DNA from: Pseudomonas tensinigenes
GTDB taxonomy: Bacteria; Pseudomonadota; Gammaproteobacteria; Pseudomonadales; Pseudomonadaceae
Assembly (NCBI RefSeq): GCF_014268445.2
Contig: NZ_CP077089.1
Coordinates: 2,287,501 to 2,351,500, forward strand
Reading direction: 5' to 3'
Length of the DNA: 64,000 bases
Below, piece after piece: positions 24,652 through 33,238 of the stretch. Every line of letters starts with the position of its first letter. Within the stretch, counting starts at the first letter, position 1. The position numbers and the translations under genes are program-made. A model generated the notes under the pieces. The model did no database searches. It was not told where the DNA came from and was given only the letters and a program-made list of their open reading frames with translations.

Positions 24652-27033
24652 ATGTCGTTGCACCCCGTGCGCCCAAAGATTCTGGGTTTTATCAGCGAAG
24701 ACGTCTCGGCCTGGCTGGTCGCGCTGCTGGTATTGCTCGCCGGCGGGATTCTCACGGGGCTTCTCGCCTGGGCCACCCTCAATCAGTTTCAGCAACAAAC
24801 CCGTCAGCGTTTTCAACTGCTGGCCAACGAACGTTACAGCCGCATCGAAGAACGCTTTCAGGATCAGGAGCAACGCCTCGACGGCCTGCGCCGCTTCTTC
24901 GCTAACTCTGAATCGGTGTCCCGCACCGAATTCGATGGTTACACCCAACCCTTATTAATGCGTACCCAGGCCTATTCGTTTGCCCTCAAGATCAAGGGTG
25001 GCGAGCGCGCGGCATTCGAGCAGCGCGTGCGTGACGAAGGCCTGAGTAACTTCACCCTGCGTGAACTGAATGCCCAAGGCGAGCTGCAACTGGCTGGCGT
25101 GCGCGATGAATACGTGCCGGTGCTCTATAGCCAGACGCAAAGTCGGCTCGGCTCACCGTTGGGTTATGACCTGCTCGCGCAACCTTTGCGCCGTGACACC
25201 CTGCAACGTGCCGACAAGCTTGCCGGTCTGGCGGTTTCGCAACCGATGCACCTGGTCAGTATCGAGCCATCCTATGCACGCGGTGTCCTGCTGGTGGCGC
25301 CAGTGAGTCGCAACGGCGAGCGCCAATCGTTCGGCTACGTGATGGCGGTGATCAGCATGCGCCAGTTGCTGGCCGACGGTTTGCCGGATGCCTTCCATGA
25401 CTATCTTTCAGTGCGCATTCTCGACATGTCGACCAATGATCAGCACGAGGTCTTGTTCGAATCGACCAATGAGCCGGCGCCGAGCGACCTGACCGCCACG
25501 CGCCTGGTGCGCATGGCCGATCATGATTATCAGGTCGATATCCTGCCGAGCGAGGCCTTCGTTCAGGGCAATCATTCGTCGGTCGGCAGCGTGCTCATTC
25601 TGGGCGGTTTGCTCAGTATGCTGCTCAGCGCCTTGCTCTATGTGTTGGTCAGTCAGCGCCAGCGCGCCTTGCGCATGGTCGAGTTGCGCACGCAGGAGTT
25701 GCATGCCAGCGAACAGGAGCTGCGTGGCACTCACGGGCAGTTGCGCGGCGTGCTGAATGCCGCAACGCAGGTGGCGATCATCGCCACCGACCTGCGCGGG
25801 GTGATCAACACCTTCAACCCCGGCGCCGAGCAAATGCTCGGTTACAGCAGCGCCGATGTCGTCGGCCACATGACTCTGGAAAACCTGCACCTGCCCCGCG
25901 AGCTGACGGCCCGTGCTGCCGAATTGAGTGCACGCTACGGCAAAAGCATCCCGACCTGCCACGCGATGCTGGTCGAGGGCGGCGAAGTCGGCGGTCACGA
26001 GGCCCGCGAATGGACGCTGGTGCGCAGCGATGGCAGTCATATTCCGGTGAACATGCTGGCCACCCCGGTGCTCGATGAGCAGGGTTTGTGGGTCGGGCAT
26101 CTGGCGATCTGCATCGACATCACTGAGCGCAAGCGCGTGCACGAGGTGCTGGCGGCGCGGGACGTGTTACTGAAGAAACTCAGCGCGCATGTGCCCGGCG
26201 GCATCTATCAGTTCAAGATGGAATTCGACGGGCGCTTCAGTGTGATCTACGCCAGCGACGGCATCCGCGAGATCTACGAGCTGGAGCCGGACGTGCTGCT
26301 GTTCAACGCCGAGGCGATCTTCACACGCATTCATCCACAGGACGTTACCCGCGTGCGCTCTTCGATTCGCGCCTCGGCCGACAGCCTCAGCCCGTGGCGC
26401 GAGGAATACCGTGTGCAGTTGCCCGAGCGCGGTCTGCGCTGGGTGCGCGGCGAGGCGACGCCGGAAGAACTGCCGGGCGGCGGTGTGCTGTGGCATGGCT
26501 ATATCTCGGATATTTCCGACCTGAAGCGCGTGGAAGAAGAACTGCGCGCATTGTCGGTGACCGACTCGTTGACTGGCATCCACAACCGCCGCTACTTCCA
26601 GGAACGCCTGACCACGGAAATGGCCCGGGTCGAGCGCGGCGGCGGTGAGTTGTCGGTGATCATGCTCGACATCGACCATTTCAAACGCATCAACGATCAG
26701 TATGGCCACGCCGTCGGTGACCGAGTGCTGCAAGCGGTGTGCGAACGCATTGGCCATCGCCTGCGGCGCACCGATGTCTTCTGTCGCTTGGGTGGCGAGG
26801 AATTCATGGTGCTCTGTCCGGACATCGACGGCGAGCACGCGTACATGCTGGCGGTTGAGTTGTGGCAGGGTTTGCGCAGTGCGCCGGTGGATGTGGTCGG
26901 CGTGGTCACGGCGAGTTTCGGGATCGCCAGTTGGCGACCGGGGGAGGGCGCGGATGCGCTGCTGTTGCGGGCGGATTCGGGTGTGTATATGGCAAAGCAG
27001 CGCGGGCGCGATCGCGTCGAACAGATGAGCTAG
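24652..27033 (+). CDS. Membrane sensor diguanylate cyclase (CHASE-PAS-PAS-GGDEF)
   Basis: This 793-residue protein should make cyclic di-GMP in response to an external signal. A membrane helix (about 20-43) and a second one (about 313-333) bracket a periplasmic CHASE-type sensor domain. PAS domains follow at about 360-490 and 500-620. The GGDEF domain is at about 630-790, with SVTDSLTGIHNRRYFQERL, DHFKRINDQYGHAVGDRVL and an active-site GGEEF near residue 714. An inhibitory site RxxD (RRTD) lies five residues before GGEEF, so the cyclase looks both active and product-inhibited. There is no EAL domain. The ribosome site is poor and lies within a folded leader. Confidence 0.92.
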   Translation: MSLHPVRPKILGFISEDVSAWLVALLVLLAGGILTGLLAWATLNQFQQQTRQRFQLLANERYSRIEERFQDQEQRLDGLRRFFANSESVSRTEFDGYTQPLLMRTQAYSFALKIKGGERAAFEQRVRDEGLSNFTLRELNAQGELQLAGVRDEYVPVLYSQTQSRLGSPLGYDLLAQPLRRDTLQRADKLAGLAVSQPMHLVSIEPSYARGVLLVAPVSRNGERQSFGYVMAVISMRQLLADGLPDAFHDYLSVRILDMSTNDQHEVLFESTNEPAPSDLTATRLVRMADHDYQVDILPSEAFVQGNHSSVGSVLILGGLLSMLLSALLYVLVSQRQRALRMVELRTQELHASEQELRGTHGQLRGVLNAATQVAIIATDLRGVINTFNPGAEQMLGYSSADVVGHMTLENLHLPRELTARAAELSARYGKSIPTCHAMLVEGGEVGGHEAREWTLVRSDGSHIPVNMLATPVLDEQGLWVGHLAICIDITERKRVHEVLAARDVLLKKLSAHVPGGIYQFKMEFDGRFSVIYASDGIREIYELEPDVLLFNAEAIFTRIHPQDVTRVRSSIRASADSLSPWREEYRVQLPERGLRWVRGEATPEELPGGGVLWHGYISDISDLKRVEEELRALSVTDSLTGIHNRRYFQERLTTEMARVERGGGELSVIMLDIDHFKRINDQYGHAVGDRVLQAVCERIGHRLRRTDVFCRLGGEEFMVLCPDIDGEHAYMLAVELWQGLRSAPVDVVGVVTASFGIASWRPGEGADALLLRADSGVYMAKQRGRDRVEQMS

Positions 27034-27049
27034 GCCCTGCCACCCAACC

Positions 27050-27142
27050 AATGTGGGAGCGAGCCTGCTCGCGAAGGCGGTGTATCAGTCAGCACATTTA
27101 TTGACTGACCTGACGCCTTCGCGAGCAGGCTCGCTCCCACAG
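27050..27142. repeat. REP pair, type A
   Basis: Two inverted copies of GTGGGAGCGAGCCTGCTCGC lie between the convergent GGDEF and dacB genes. Confidence 0.92.
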
Positions 27143-27168
27143 GTTTTTGTGGTGTTGCCTGAACCGCG

Positions 27169-28629
27169 TTACAGGACCGAAGCGGTCTGCGCCAGTTTCG
27201 GCTGTTTGTACAGATCCAGCAGCACCTGATCGAGCACCGACGATGCACCAAACGGCGCCTTGTCGTTGAGGATCGCCACCACCGCCCAAGTGTTGCCATT
27301 GACGTCACGGCTGAAACCGGCAATCGCGCGCACGGTGTTCAGGGTGCCGGTCTTGACGTGAGCCTCACCGCGCATCGCCGTGGTTTTCAGACGTTTACGC
27401 ATGGTGCCGTCGGTACCGGCAATCGGCAGCGAGCTGATGTACTCGGCAGCATACGGGCTGTGCCAGGCGGCTTGCAGCATGCTCGCCATTTCACGGGCGC
27501 TGACCCGTTCGGCACGGGAGAGGCCGGAGCCGTTCTCCATCACCAGGTGTGGCGCAGTGATGCCTTTCTTCGCCAGCCACTGGCGTACTACGCGCTGTGC
27601 AGCCTTGGCGTCGTCACCGTCGGCGTCGTTGCGAAAGCGTTGGCCGAGGCTGAGGAATAACTGCTGAGCCATGGTGTTGTTACTGTATTTGTTGATGTCG
27701 CGAATGATTTCCGCCAGATCCGGCGAGTAGGCGCGAGCCAGCAGCTTGGCGTTGCCCGGGGTCGAAGCCAGACGATCCTTGCCCTGAATGCTGCCGCCCA
27801 GCTCTTTCCAGATCGCCCGCACGGCGCCGGCCGTATAGGTCGCATGGTCAAGCAGCGACAGGTAAGTCTGCGAGCTGCAGCCTTCGCCCAACTGGCCGGC
27901 GACGGTCACGGTCATGCTGCCATCGGGTTGCGCCACCGGGTTGTAGCGCACGCCGCCGGTGCATTGCTTGGAGGGTAGCGCTTTGACGGTGTTTTCGATG
28001 TGGATGCTGGCAATCGGCGGTTCTACCGAGATCAGCACGCGGCCACCGTCATTACGGGCGACAAAACGCAGGGCCTTGAGGTTGACCAGCAGTGAGTCGG
28101 GCTTGACCAGGAACGGCTTGTTCTCGTCATTGCCGTCATCGTTGAATTCCGGCAGCACCGGTTGCACGAAGAAGTTGCGGTCGAGGATCAGGTCACCGGT
28201 GATCTGGGTCACGCCGTTGGCGCGCAGGTCGCGCATCAACAGCCAGAGTTTTTCCATGTTCAGCTTCGGATCGCCGCCACCCTTGAGGTAGAGATTGCCG
28301 TTGAGGATGCCGCCACTGAGGTCGCCGTCGGTATAGAACTCGGTCTTCCACTGGTGATTAGGGCCGAGCATTTCCAGCGCCGCGTAGGTGGTCACCAGCT
28401 TCATGGTCGAGGCCGGGTTGACCGACACGTCGGCGTTGAACACGGTCGGCGTGCCCGGGCCGTCGAGCGGCACCATCACCAGCGACAGGGCGCTGGGCTG
28501 CAGTTTACTGGCCTTGAGGGCTTTTTCGACGTTGGGGGTGAGGGCGGTGTTGATGGTGGCAGCAGAAACAGGCAGGGCCAGCGGCAGAAGAAGGCCGGCG
28601 AGAAGCAGAGGACGCAACGATTTGATCAT
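27169..28629 (-). CDS. dacB: D-alanyl-D-alanine carboxypeptidase/endopeptidase (PBP4 type)
   Basis: This 486-residue periplasmic penicillin-binding protein trims and opens peptidoglycan cross-links. An N-terminal signal peptide (MIKSLRPLLLAGLLLPLALPVSA) is followed by the three active-site motifs of the S13 family: SxxK as STMK (in NPASTMKLVTTYAAL), SxN as SNN (NKYSNNTMAQQLF) and KTG (HVKTGTLNTVRAI). The large insert between the first two motifs is normal for class C type 4 enzymes. The ribosome site is weak (GGGTTTTATTTCAT). It is divergent from yggL. Confidence 0.96.
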   Translation of the reverse strand: MIKSLRPLLLAGLLLPLALPVSAATINTALTPNVEKALKASKLQPSALSLVMVPLDGPGTPTVFNADVSVNPASTMKLVTTYAALEMLGPNHQWKTEFYTDGDLSGGILNGNLYLKGGGDPKLNMEKLWLLMRDLRANGVTQITGDLILDRNFFVQPVLPEFNDDGNDENKPFLVKPDSLLVNLKALRFVARNDGGRVLISVEPPIASIHIENTVKALPSKQCTGGVRYNPVAQPDGSMTVTVAGQLGEGCSSQTYLSLLDHATYTAGAVRAIWKELGGSIQGKDRLASTPGNAKLLARAYSPDLAEIIRDINKYSNNTMAQQLFLSLGQRFRNDADGDDAKAAQRVVRQWLAKKGITAPHLVMENGSGLSRAERVSAREMASMLQAAWHSPYAAEYISSLPIAGTDGTMRKRLKTTAMRGEAHVKTGTLNTVRAIAGFSRDVNGNTWAVVAILNDKAPFGASSVLDQVLLDLYKQPKLAQTASVL

Positions 28630-28862
28630 ATGAAATAAAACCCTACAGTCGAGGGGAAAATAACGAGGACATGGATGAAAAAGCCCTCAGCGGTCATGAA
28701 AGTGTCGGCATTATGCCCCAAGGTGTTACCGCTTGTGCCTTGTCCGGGCGGACCAATACGTTATTTTTTTACAGGCGGTCAGCTACAGGGGCCAGAGAGT
28801 CGGGCAATCGGCGGCTTAAACTGGTAAAGTGCCCGCCGTTAATACTTAAGAGGATTGTTCCA

Positions 28863-29207
28863 ATGGCGACTAACCGTTCCCAGCGTCTGCGCAAAAAACT
28901 GTGCGTTGATGAATTTCAAGAGCTGGGTTTCGAGCTGAACCTGGACTTCAAAGAAGACTTGTCCGAAGAAGCCATTGACGCTTTCCTCGAAGCCTTCATC
29001 AAAGAAGCCATGGAAGCCAATGGTCTGGGTTATGTTGGCGGCGACGACTTCGGTCTGGTTTGCCTGCAGAAGCGTGGCTCGGTCAACGAAGAGCAGCGTG
29101 CTGCCGTTGAAGCCTGGCTGAAAACCCGCTCCGAGCTGACCAAGTATGAAGTCAGCCCGTTGCTGGACGTTTGGTATCCGGAAAAGCCGATCAACGCGGC
29201 TAAGTGA
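28863..29207 (+). CDS. yggL: YggL family protein (DUF469), 50S-associated
   Basis: This 114-residue acidic protein has a basic N-terminus (MATNRSQRLRKKLCVDEFQE). It belongs to the YggL family, reported to bind the 50S ribosomal subunit. The start ATG 28863 has AAGAGGA upstream; the frame extends about 64 codons further but that part resembles nothing and crosses the promoter. The gene is single, divergent from dacB, and closed by a strong terminator. Confidence 0.92.
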   Translation: MATNRSQRLRKKLCVDEFQELGFELNLDFKEDLSEEAIDAFLEAFIKEAMEANGLGYVGGDDFGLVCLQKRGSVNEEQRAAVEAWLKTRSELTKYEVSPLLDVWYPEKPINAAK

Positions 29208-29212
29208 TACTG

Positions 29213-29238
29213 AAAAAAACGGCGACCTGAGGGTCGCC
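29213..29238 (+). terminator. Intrinsic terminator of yggL
   Basis: The stem AACGGCGACC/GGTCGCCGTT is followed by eight T and lies 6 bases past the stop codon. Confidence 0.95.
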
Positions 29239-29283
29239 GTTTTTTTTCGTCTGGGGTTTGGGTGTTCGGTTTGGGGTTTGTGG

Positions 29284-29447
29284 TGAGTCTGCCCCTCACC
29301 CCAGCCCTCTCCCCCTGGAGAGGGAGCCGACTTATGGGCTTTTCAAAGCCTGAGTTCAACTCGGTATCCCACGTCGGCGTATGTCTTCCAAACACCTCGG
29401 TCAGTCCCCTCTCCCTCGGGGAGAGGGCTAGGGTGAGGGGCTTTTGA
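29284..29447. mobile_element. MITE-like element, type C (single internal unit)
   Basis: The ends are inverted repeats of the CCCCTCACCCTAGCCCTCTCC type; the left copy reads CACCCCAGCC, one base different. The interior of about 110 bp contains CACGTCGGCGTA and CACCTCGGTCAGTCCCC, distantly like the interior of the element at 17861. The right end stops 3 bases before the stop codon of the BenE-type gene and may act as a terminator for both neighbours. Confidence 0.75.
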
Positions 29448-29449
29448 CC

Positions 29450-30640
29450 TTAAGCTTTACGCCAATTCAAAATCACCAGCGTCAAAACCCCCGCGACAAT
29501 CCCCCAGAACGCCGAACCGACGGAAAACAGCGTCAGCCCCGACGCCGTGACCATAAAGGTGATCAACGCCGCTTCCCGTTCCTTCACCTCGGTCATGGCA
29601 ATGCTTAAACCATTGATGATCGAACCAAACAGCGCCAGCGCCGCAATCGACAGCACCAGTTCCTTCGGCAGCGCGGCAAACAACGCCGCCAATGTGGCGC
29701 CGAACACCCCGGCAATCCCGTAGAAAATTCCGCACCAGACCGCCGCGGTGTAGCGCTTGTTGCGATCCTCATGGGCGTGCGGCCCGGTGCAGATCGCCGC
29801 GCTGATCGCCGCCAGGTTAATACCGTGGGAGCCGAACGGCGCCAGCAACAATGAAGCGATGCCGGTGGTAGTGATCAGTGGCGAGGCCGGGACGTTGTAG
29901 CCGTCGGCTCGCAACACGGCGATACCGGGCATGTTCTGCGAGGTCATCGCCACCACAAACAATGGAATGCCGATGCTGATCGTCGCAGCGAGCGAGAAGT
30001 GCGGCGTGGTCCAGACTGGCGTCGCCACTTCCAGATGAAAACCGCTGAAATCCAGCAAACCCATGAACCCCGACAGCGCAGTGCCGATCAGCAGTGCGGC
30101 GAGCACGGCATAACGCGGCGACAGGCGTTTGATCAGCAGATAAGTGAAGAACATCCCCAGCACCAGCCCGGTACGGTGCTGCGCGGCGACAAAGATTTCG
30201 CTGCCGATCTTGAACAGAATGCCCGCCAGCAATGCTGCCGCCAGCGAGGCCGGGATCTTTTTTACCAGCCTTTCGAAGCTGCCGGTCAGCCCGCAGATCG
30301 TCACCAGCACTGCGCAGGTGATGTAGGCGCCGATGGCCTCGCCGTAACTGACACCGCCCAGACTGGTGATCAGCAACGCCGCGCCGGGCGTCGACCAAGC
30401 GATGGTGATCGGCGTGCGATAACGCAGCGACAGGCCGATCGAACACACCGCCATGCCGATCGAGATCGCCCAGATCCACGAAGAAATCTGCCCGCTGGTC
30501 AGACCTGCCGCTTGCCCGGCCTGGAACATCAGCACCAGTGAGCTGGTGTAGCCGGTCATCATCGCGATGAAACCGGCGACGATGGCTGAAGGCGAAGTGT
30601 CGGCCAGTGGGCGCAGTTGAGTGTGCGTGGCGTCGTTCAT
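29450..30640 (-). CDS. BenE/YdcO family transporter
   Basis: This 396-residue inner membrane protein has about twelve hydrophobic segments and belongs to the benzoate/proton symporter (BenE) family. Family-like segments are GFIAMMTGYTSSLVLMFQAGQ, SIGLSLRYRTPITIAWSTPGAAL, VVAMTSQNMPGIAVLRADGY and APFGSHGINLAAISAAICTGP. No benzoate degradation genes lie near it. The neighbours are a GntR regulator and purine catabolism genes, so benzoate is not a safe substrate prediction. It is divergent from the GntR gene at 30998 and may share its control region. Confidence 0.88.
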   Translation of the reverse strand: MNDATHTQLRPLADTSPSAIVAGFIAMMTGYTSSLVLMFQAGQAAGLTSGQISSWIWAISIGMAVCSIGLSLRYRTPITIAWSTPGAALLITSLGGVSYGEAIGAYITCAVLVTICGLTGSFERLVKKIPASLAAALLAGILFKIGSEIFVAAQHRTGLVLGMFFTYLLIKRLSPRYAVLAALLIGTALSGFMGLLDFSGFHLEVATPVWTTPHFSLAATISIGIPLFVVAMTSQNMPGIAVLRADGYNVPASPLITTTGIASLLLAPFGSHGINLAAISAAICTGPHAHEDRNKRYTAAVWCGIFYGIAGVFGATLAALFAALPKELVLSIAALALFGSIINGLSIAMTEVKEREAALITFMVTASGLTLFSVGSAFWGIVAGVLTLVILNWRKA

Positions 30641-30687
30641 GACGGCGGTGTTCCTTATACCAATGAAGATGTCCCCTGTACGCCAAA

Positions 30688-30785
30688 CCCCTGTGGGAGC
30701 GAGCCTGCTCGCGAAAGCGGTGTGTCAGTCAACATTCATTTTGAATGTGAAACGGCTTTCGCGAGCAGGCTCGCTCCCACAGGGG
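30688..30785. repeat. REP pair, type A
   Basis: Two inverted copies of GTGGGAGCGAGCCTGCTCGC lie in the 357-bp divergent region between the BenE-type gene and gntR. Confidence 0.92.
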
Positions 30786-30997
30786 ATTGTGGTCGACCAG
30801 CGGATTCTGCGATCAAGCCTAAACTCAATCGTAACGGATCGTTGCAATACAGCCGCAGTCACAAACAGCCGTACAGTCGTGTTGCCACCTTCCATTGTGT
30901 ACAATCGCGCTGTTTTTTACGCGATACTTGCCAGCGACCTACTGTGCCGTATTACAGTCACGGTCTATTCGCCGCAGTTCTCCCGACTCGAGTGCCC
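30786..30997. promoter_or_regulatory. Divergent control region with GntR-type palindrome
   Basis: No gene is seen here. The perfect 12-bp palindrome ATTGTGTACAAT (30894-30905) has the TTGT-N2-ACAA form common in operators of GntR/FCD regulators. It lies 93 bases before the gntR start. I infer autoregulation, and possibly control of the BenE-type gene. Confidence 0.5.
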
Positions 30998-31762
30998 ATG
31001 AACGAACAGTTGCAACCCCTCAAGAAACAACCGCGAGCAGGCAAAGCCGGCCGCAGCGGAACCCAGGACGATATTGTCTACGCACATATCTTCGAGGCCA
31101 TCCTCGAACAGCGTCTGGCGCCCGGCACAAAATTGAGCGAAGAAGCGCTGGGGGAAATCTTCGGGGTCAGCCGCACCATCATTCGCCGCGCGCTCTCGCG
31201 TCTGGCCCATGAAGGCGTGGTGCTGTTGCGGCCGAACCGTGGCGCCGTGGTCGCCAGTCCGAGCGTTGAAGAAGCCCGTCAGGTGTTTCTCGCTCGCCGT
31301 CTGGTCGAACGCGCGATCACTGAGCTGGCGGTGCAACACGCCACCGCCGAGCAGATCGCCGAGTTGCGCCAGATGGTCAACGATGAGCGCGACAGCTTCT
31401 CCCGTGGCGATCGCGGCGCCGGTATTCGTCTGTCGGGCGAATTCCACCTGAAACTGGCGGAAGCGGCGATGAACGCTCCGTTGATCAGCTTCCAGCGCAG
31501 CCTGGTGTCGCAGACATCGCTGATCATCGCTCAGTATGAAAGCGGCAACCGTTCGCACTGCTCGTATGACGAACACACCCAGTTGATCGACGCGATCGAG
31601 AAGCGCGACGGCGAGTTGGCGGTGAATCTGATGATGCATCACATGGATCACATCGACAGCAAGCTCAACCTCGACGAGGAAGGCGCGTCGGATGATCTGC
31701 ATGCGGTGTTCTCGCATTTGTTGCAGACCAAGAAGCCTGGGCGTCCAGCGGCCAAGCTCTGA
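30998..31762 (+). CDS. GntR family regulator, FCD (FadR) subfamily
   Basis: This 254-residue DNA-binding repressor or activator has a winged helix at about 28-95 (ILEQRLAPGTKLSEEALGEI, then GVSRTIIRRALSRLAHEGVV) and a C-terminal FCD ligand domain (about 100-235). The FCD domain carries metal-ligand positions of the usual pattern (D near 140, H in EFHLKLAEAA, H in YDEHTQLIDAI, H in MMHHMDHID). ATG 30998 is chosen; the frame is open about 130 codons upstream across the REP pair, which is not coding. The genomic place next to guaD/xdh suggests a role in purine use. The effector is unknown. Confidence 0.9.
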   Translation: MNEQLQPLKKQPRAGKAGRSGTQDDIVYAHIFEAILEQRLAPGTKLSEEALGEIFGVSRTIIRRALSRLAHEGVVLLRPNRGAVVASPSVEEARQVFLARRLVERAITELAVQHATAEQIAELRQMVNDERDSFSRGDRGAGIRLSGEFHLKLAEAAMNAPLISFQRSLVSQTSLIIAQYESGNRSHCSYDEHTQLIDAIEKRDGELAVNLMMHHMDHIDSKLNLDEEGASDDLHAVFSHLLQTKKPGRPAAKL

Positions 31763-31780
31763 GCTGATACCGAGTCGACC

Positions 31781-31851
31781 CCTTCGCGAGCAGGCTCGCT
31801 CCCACATTTGAAATGCATTCCCATGTGGGAGCGAGCTTGCTCGCGAAGGCG
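31781..31851. repeat. REP pair, type A (short spacer)
   Basis: Two inverted copies lie only about 25 bases apart; the right copy has GAGCTTGCTCGC (one change). Confidence 0.9.
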
Positions 31852-31865
31852 ATCTGACAGGCAAC

Positions 31866-31917
31866 AAAAAATCCCCCGGGGCTGAACACCTCCGGGGGAT
31901 TTTTTTGTGCCTGTGAA
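31866..31917. terminator. Bidirectional terminator between gntR and guaD
   Basis: The stem AAAAAATCCCCCGG/CCGGGGGATTTTTT serves both convergent genes, with A- and T-runs on either side. Confidence 0.92.
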
Positions 31918-31920
31918 AAC

Positions 31921-33225
31921 TTAGCGCTGATGCACCAGCGCACCCGCCGCATACGTCTGCTGCACCGTGCGGTCATCGCCCAGCGTCATCAACACAAACA
32001 ACGTCTCGGCAATGTTGTTGGCCTGCTTCAAGCGGTAGCTCAGCAGCGGCGTGGCGTTGTAGTCCAGCACCAGGAAGTCGGCGTCGGAACCCGGTTGCAG
32101 GTTGCCGATCTTGTCTTCCAGACGCAGCGCCCGCGCGCCACCCAAGGTCGCCAGGTACAGCGACTTGAACGGGCTCAGTCGCGCACCTTGCAGTTGCATC
32201 ACTTTGTACGCTTCGTTCAGCGTCTGCAGCAGCGAGAAACTGGTACCGCCACCGACGTCAGTGCCCAGACCGACATTGAGTTTGTGCTTCTCGGCCATCG
32301 GCAGGTTGAACAAGCCGCTACCCAAGAAGAAGTTCGAAGTCGGGCAGAACGAAATCGCCGAGCCGGTTTCCGCCAGGCGTGCGCATTCGTCGTCACACAG
32401 GTGCACGCCGTGGGCGAATACCGAGCGCTCGCCGAGCAGTTGGTAGTGATCGTAAACGTCGAGGTAGCCCTTGCGCTCCGGGAACAGCTCCTTGACCCAC
32501 TCGATTTCCTTGAGGTTTTCGCTGATGTGGGTCTGCATGTACAGATCCGGGTATTCGGTCAGCAGTTGCCCGGCGAGGGTCAGTTGTTCCGGGGTGCTGG
32601 TCGGTGCGAAGCGCGGGGTGACCGCGTAGTGCAGACGACCCTTGCCGTGCCAGCGCTCGATCAGCGCTTTGCTGTCGACGTAGCTCGATTCGGCGGTATC
32701 AGTCAGATAGTCCGGGGCGTTGCGGTCCATCATCACCTTGCCGGCGATCATGCGCAGGTCGAGCTTCTCGGCCGCTTCGAACAACGAGTTCACCGACTGC
32801 GGGTGCACGCTGCCGAACACCAGCGCGGTGGTGGTGCCGTTGCGCAGCAGTTCCTTGATGAAAATGTCAGCGACTTCATCGGCGTGGGCCTTGTCGCCGA
32901 ACTGGCTTTCGCACGGGAAGGTGTAGGTGTTGAGCCAGTCGAGCAGTTGCTCGCCGTAGGCGCCGACCATGCCGGTTTGCGGAAAGTGAATGTGGGTGTC
33001 GATGAAGCCCGGGGTGATCAACGCGTCCTGGTAGTGCTCGATTTCGATGTCCGCCGGCAGGGTCGGCAGCAAATCACTGGCGTGGCCAAGGGCGCTGATC
33101 TTGCCGCCATCGACCACCAGCAGGCCATCCTCGAAATATTCGTAGGAGGCTTCGATCCCGACTTCGGCGGGGTCGGCGATGCTGTGCAGGATGGCGGCGC
33201 GGTAGGCTTTGCGAGTCAGAGGCAT
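31921..33225 (-). CDS. guaD: Guanine deaminase
   Basis: This 434-residue amidohydrolase turns guanine into xanthine and ammonia. The zinc ligands and active-site motifs are in order: TPGFIDTHIHFPQTG (about 80), a histidine in TPRFAPTSTPEQL, MQTHISENLKEIEWVK, FAHGVHLCDDE and GTDVGGGTSFSLLQT. The length and motif order are normal for bacterial GuaD. It is the last gene of xdhA-xdhB-xdhC-guaD, 13 bases after xdhC, and feeds xanthine to the dehydrogenase encoded upstream. Confidence 0.96.
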   Translation of the reverse strand: MPLTRKAYRAAILHSIADPAEVGIEASYEYFEDGLLVVDGGKISALGHASDLLPTLPADIEIEHYQDALITPGFIDTHIHFPQTGMVGAYGEQLLDWLNTYTFPCESQFGDKAHADEVADIFIKELLRNGTTTALVFGSVHPQSVNSLFEAAEKLDLRMIAGKVMMDRNAPDYLTDTAESSYVDSKALIERWHGKGRLHYAVTPRFAPTSTPEQLTLAGQLLTEYPDLYMQTHISENLKEIEWVKELFPERKGYLDVYDHYQLLGERSVFAHGVHLCDDECARLAETGSAISFCPTSNFFLGSGLFNLPMAEKHKLNVGLGTDVGGGTSFSLLQTLNEAYKVMQLQGARLSPFKSLYLATLGGARALRLEDKIGNLQPGSDADFLVLDYNATPLLSYRLKQANNIAETLFVLMTLGDDRTVQQTYAAGALVHQR

Positions 33226-33238
33226 GAGGGTTCTCTAA

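Noticed and set aside
28671..28862. Sixty-four extra codons before yggL
   Set aside because: The sequence there is promoter-like, does not resemble the family and the ATG at 28863 has its own ribosome site.
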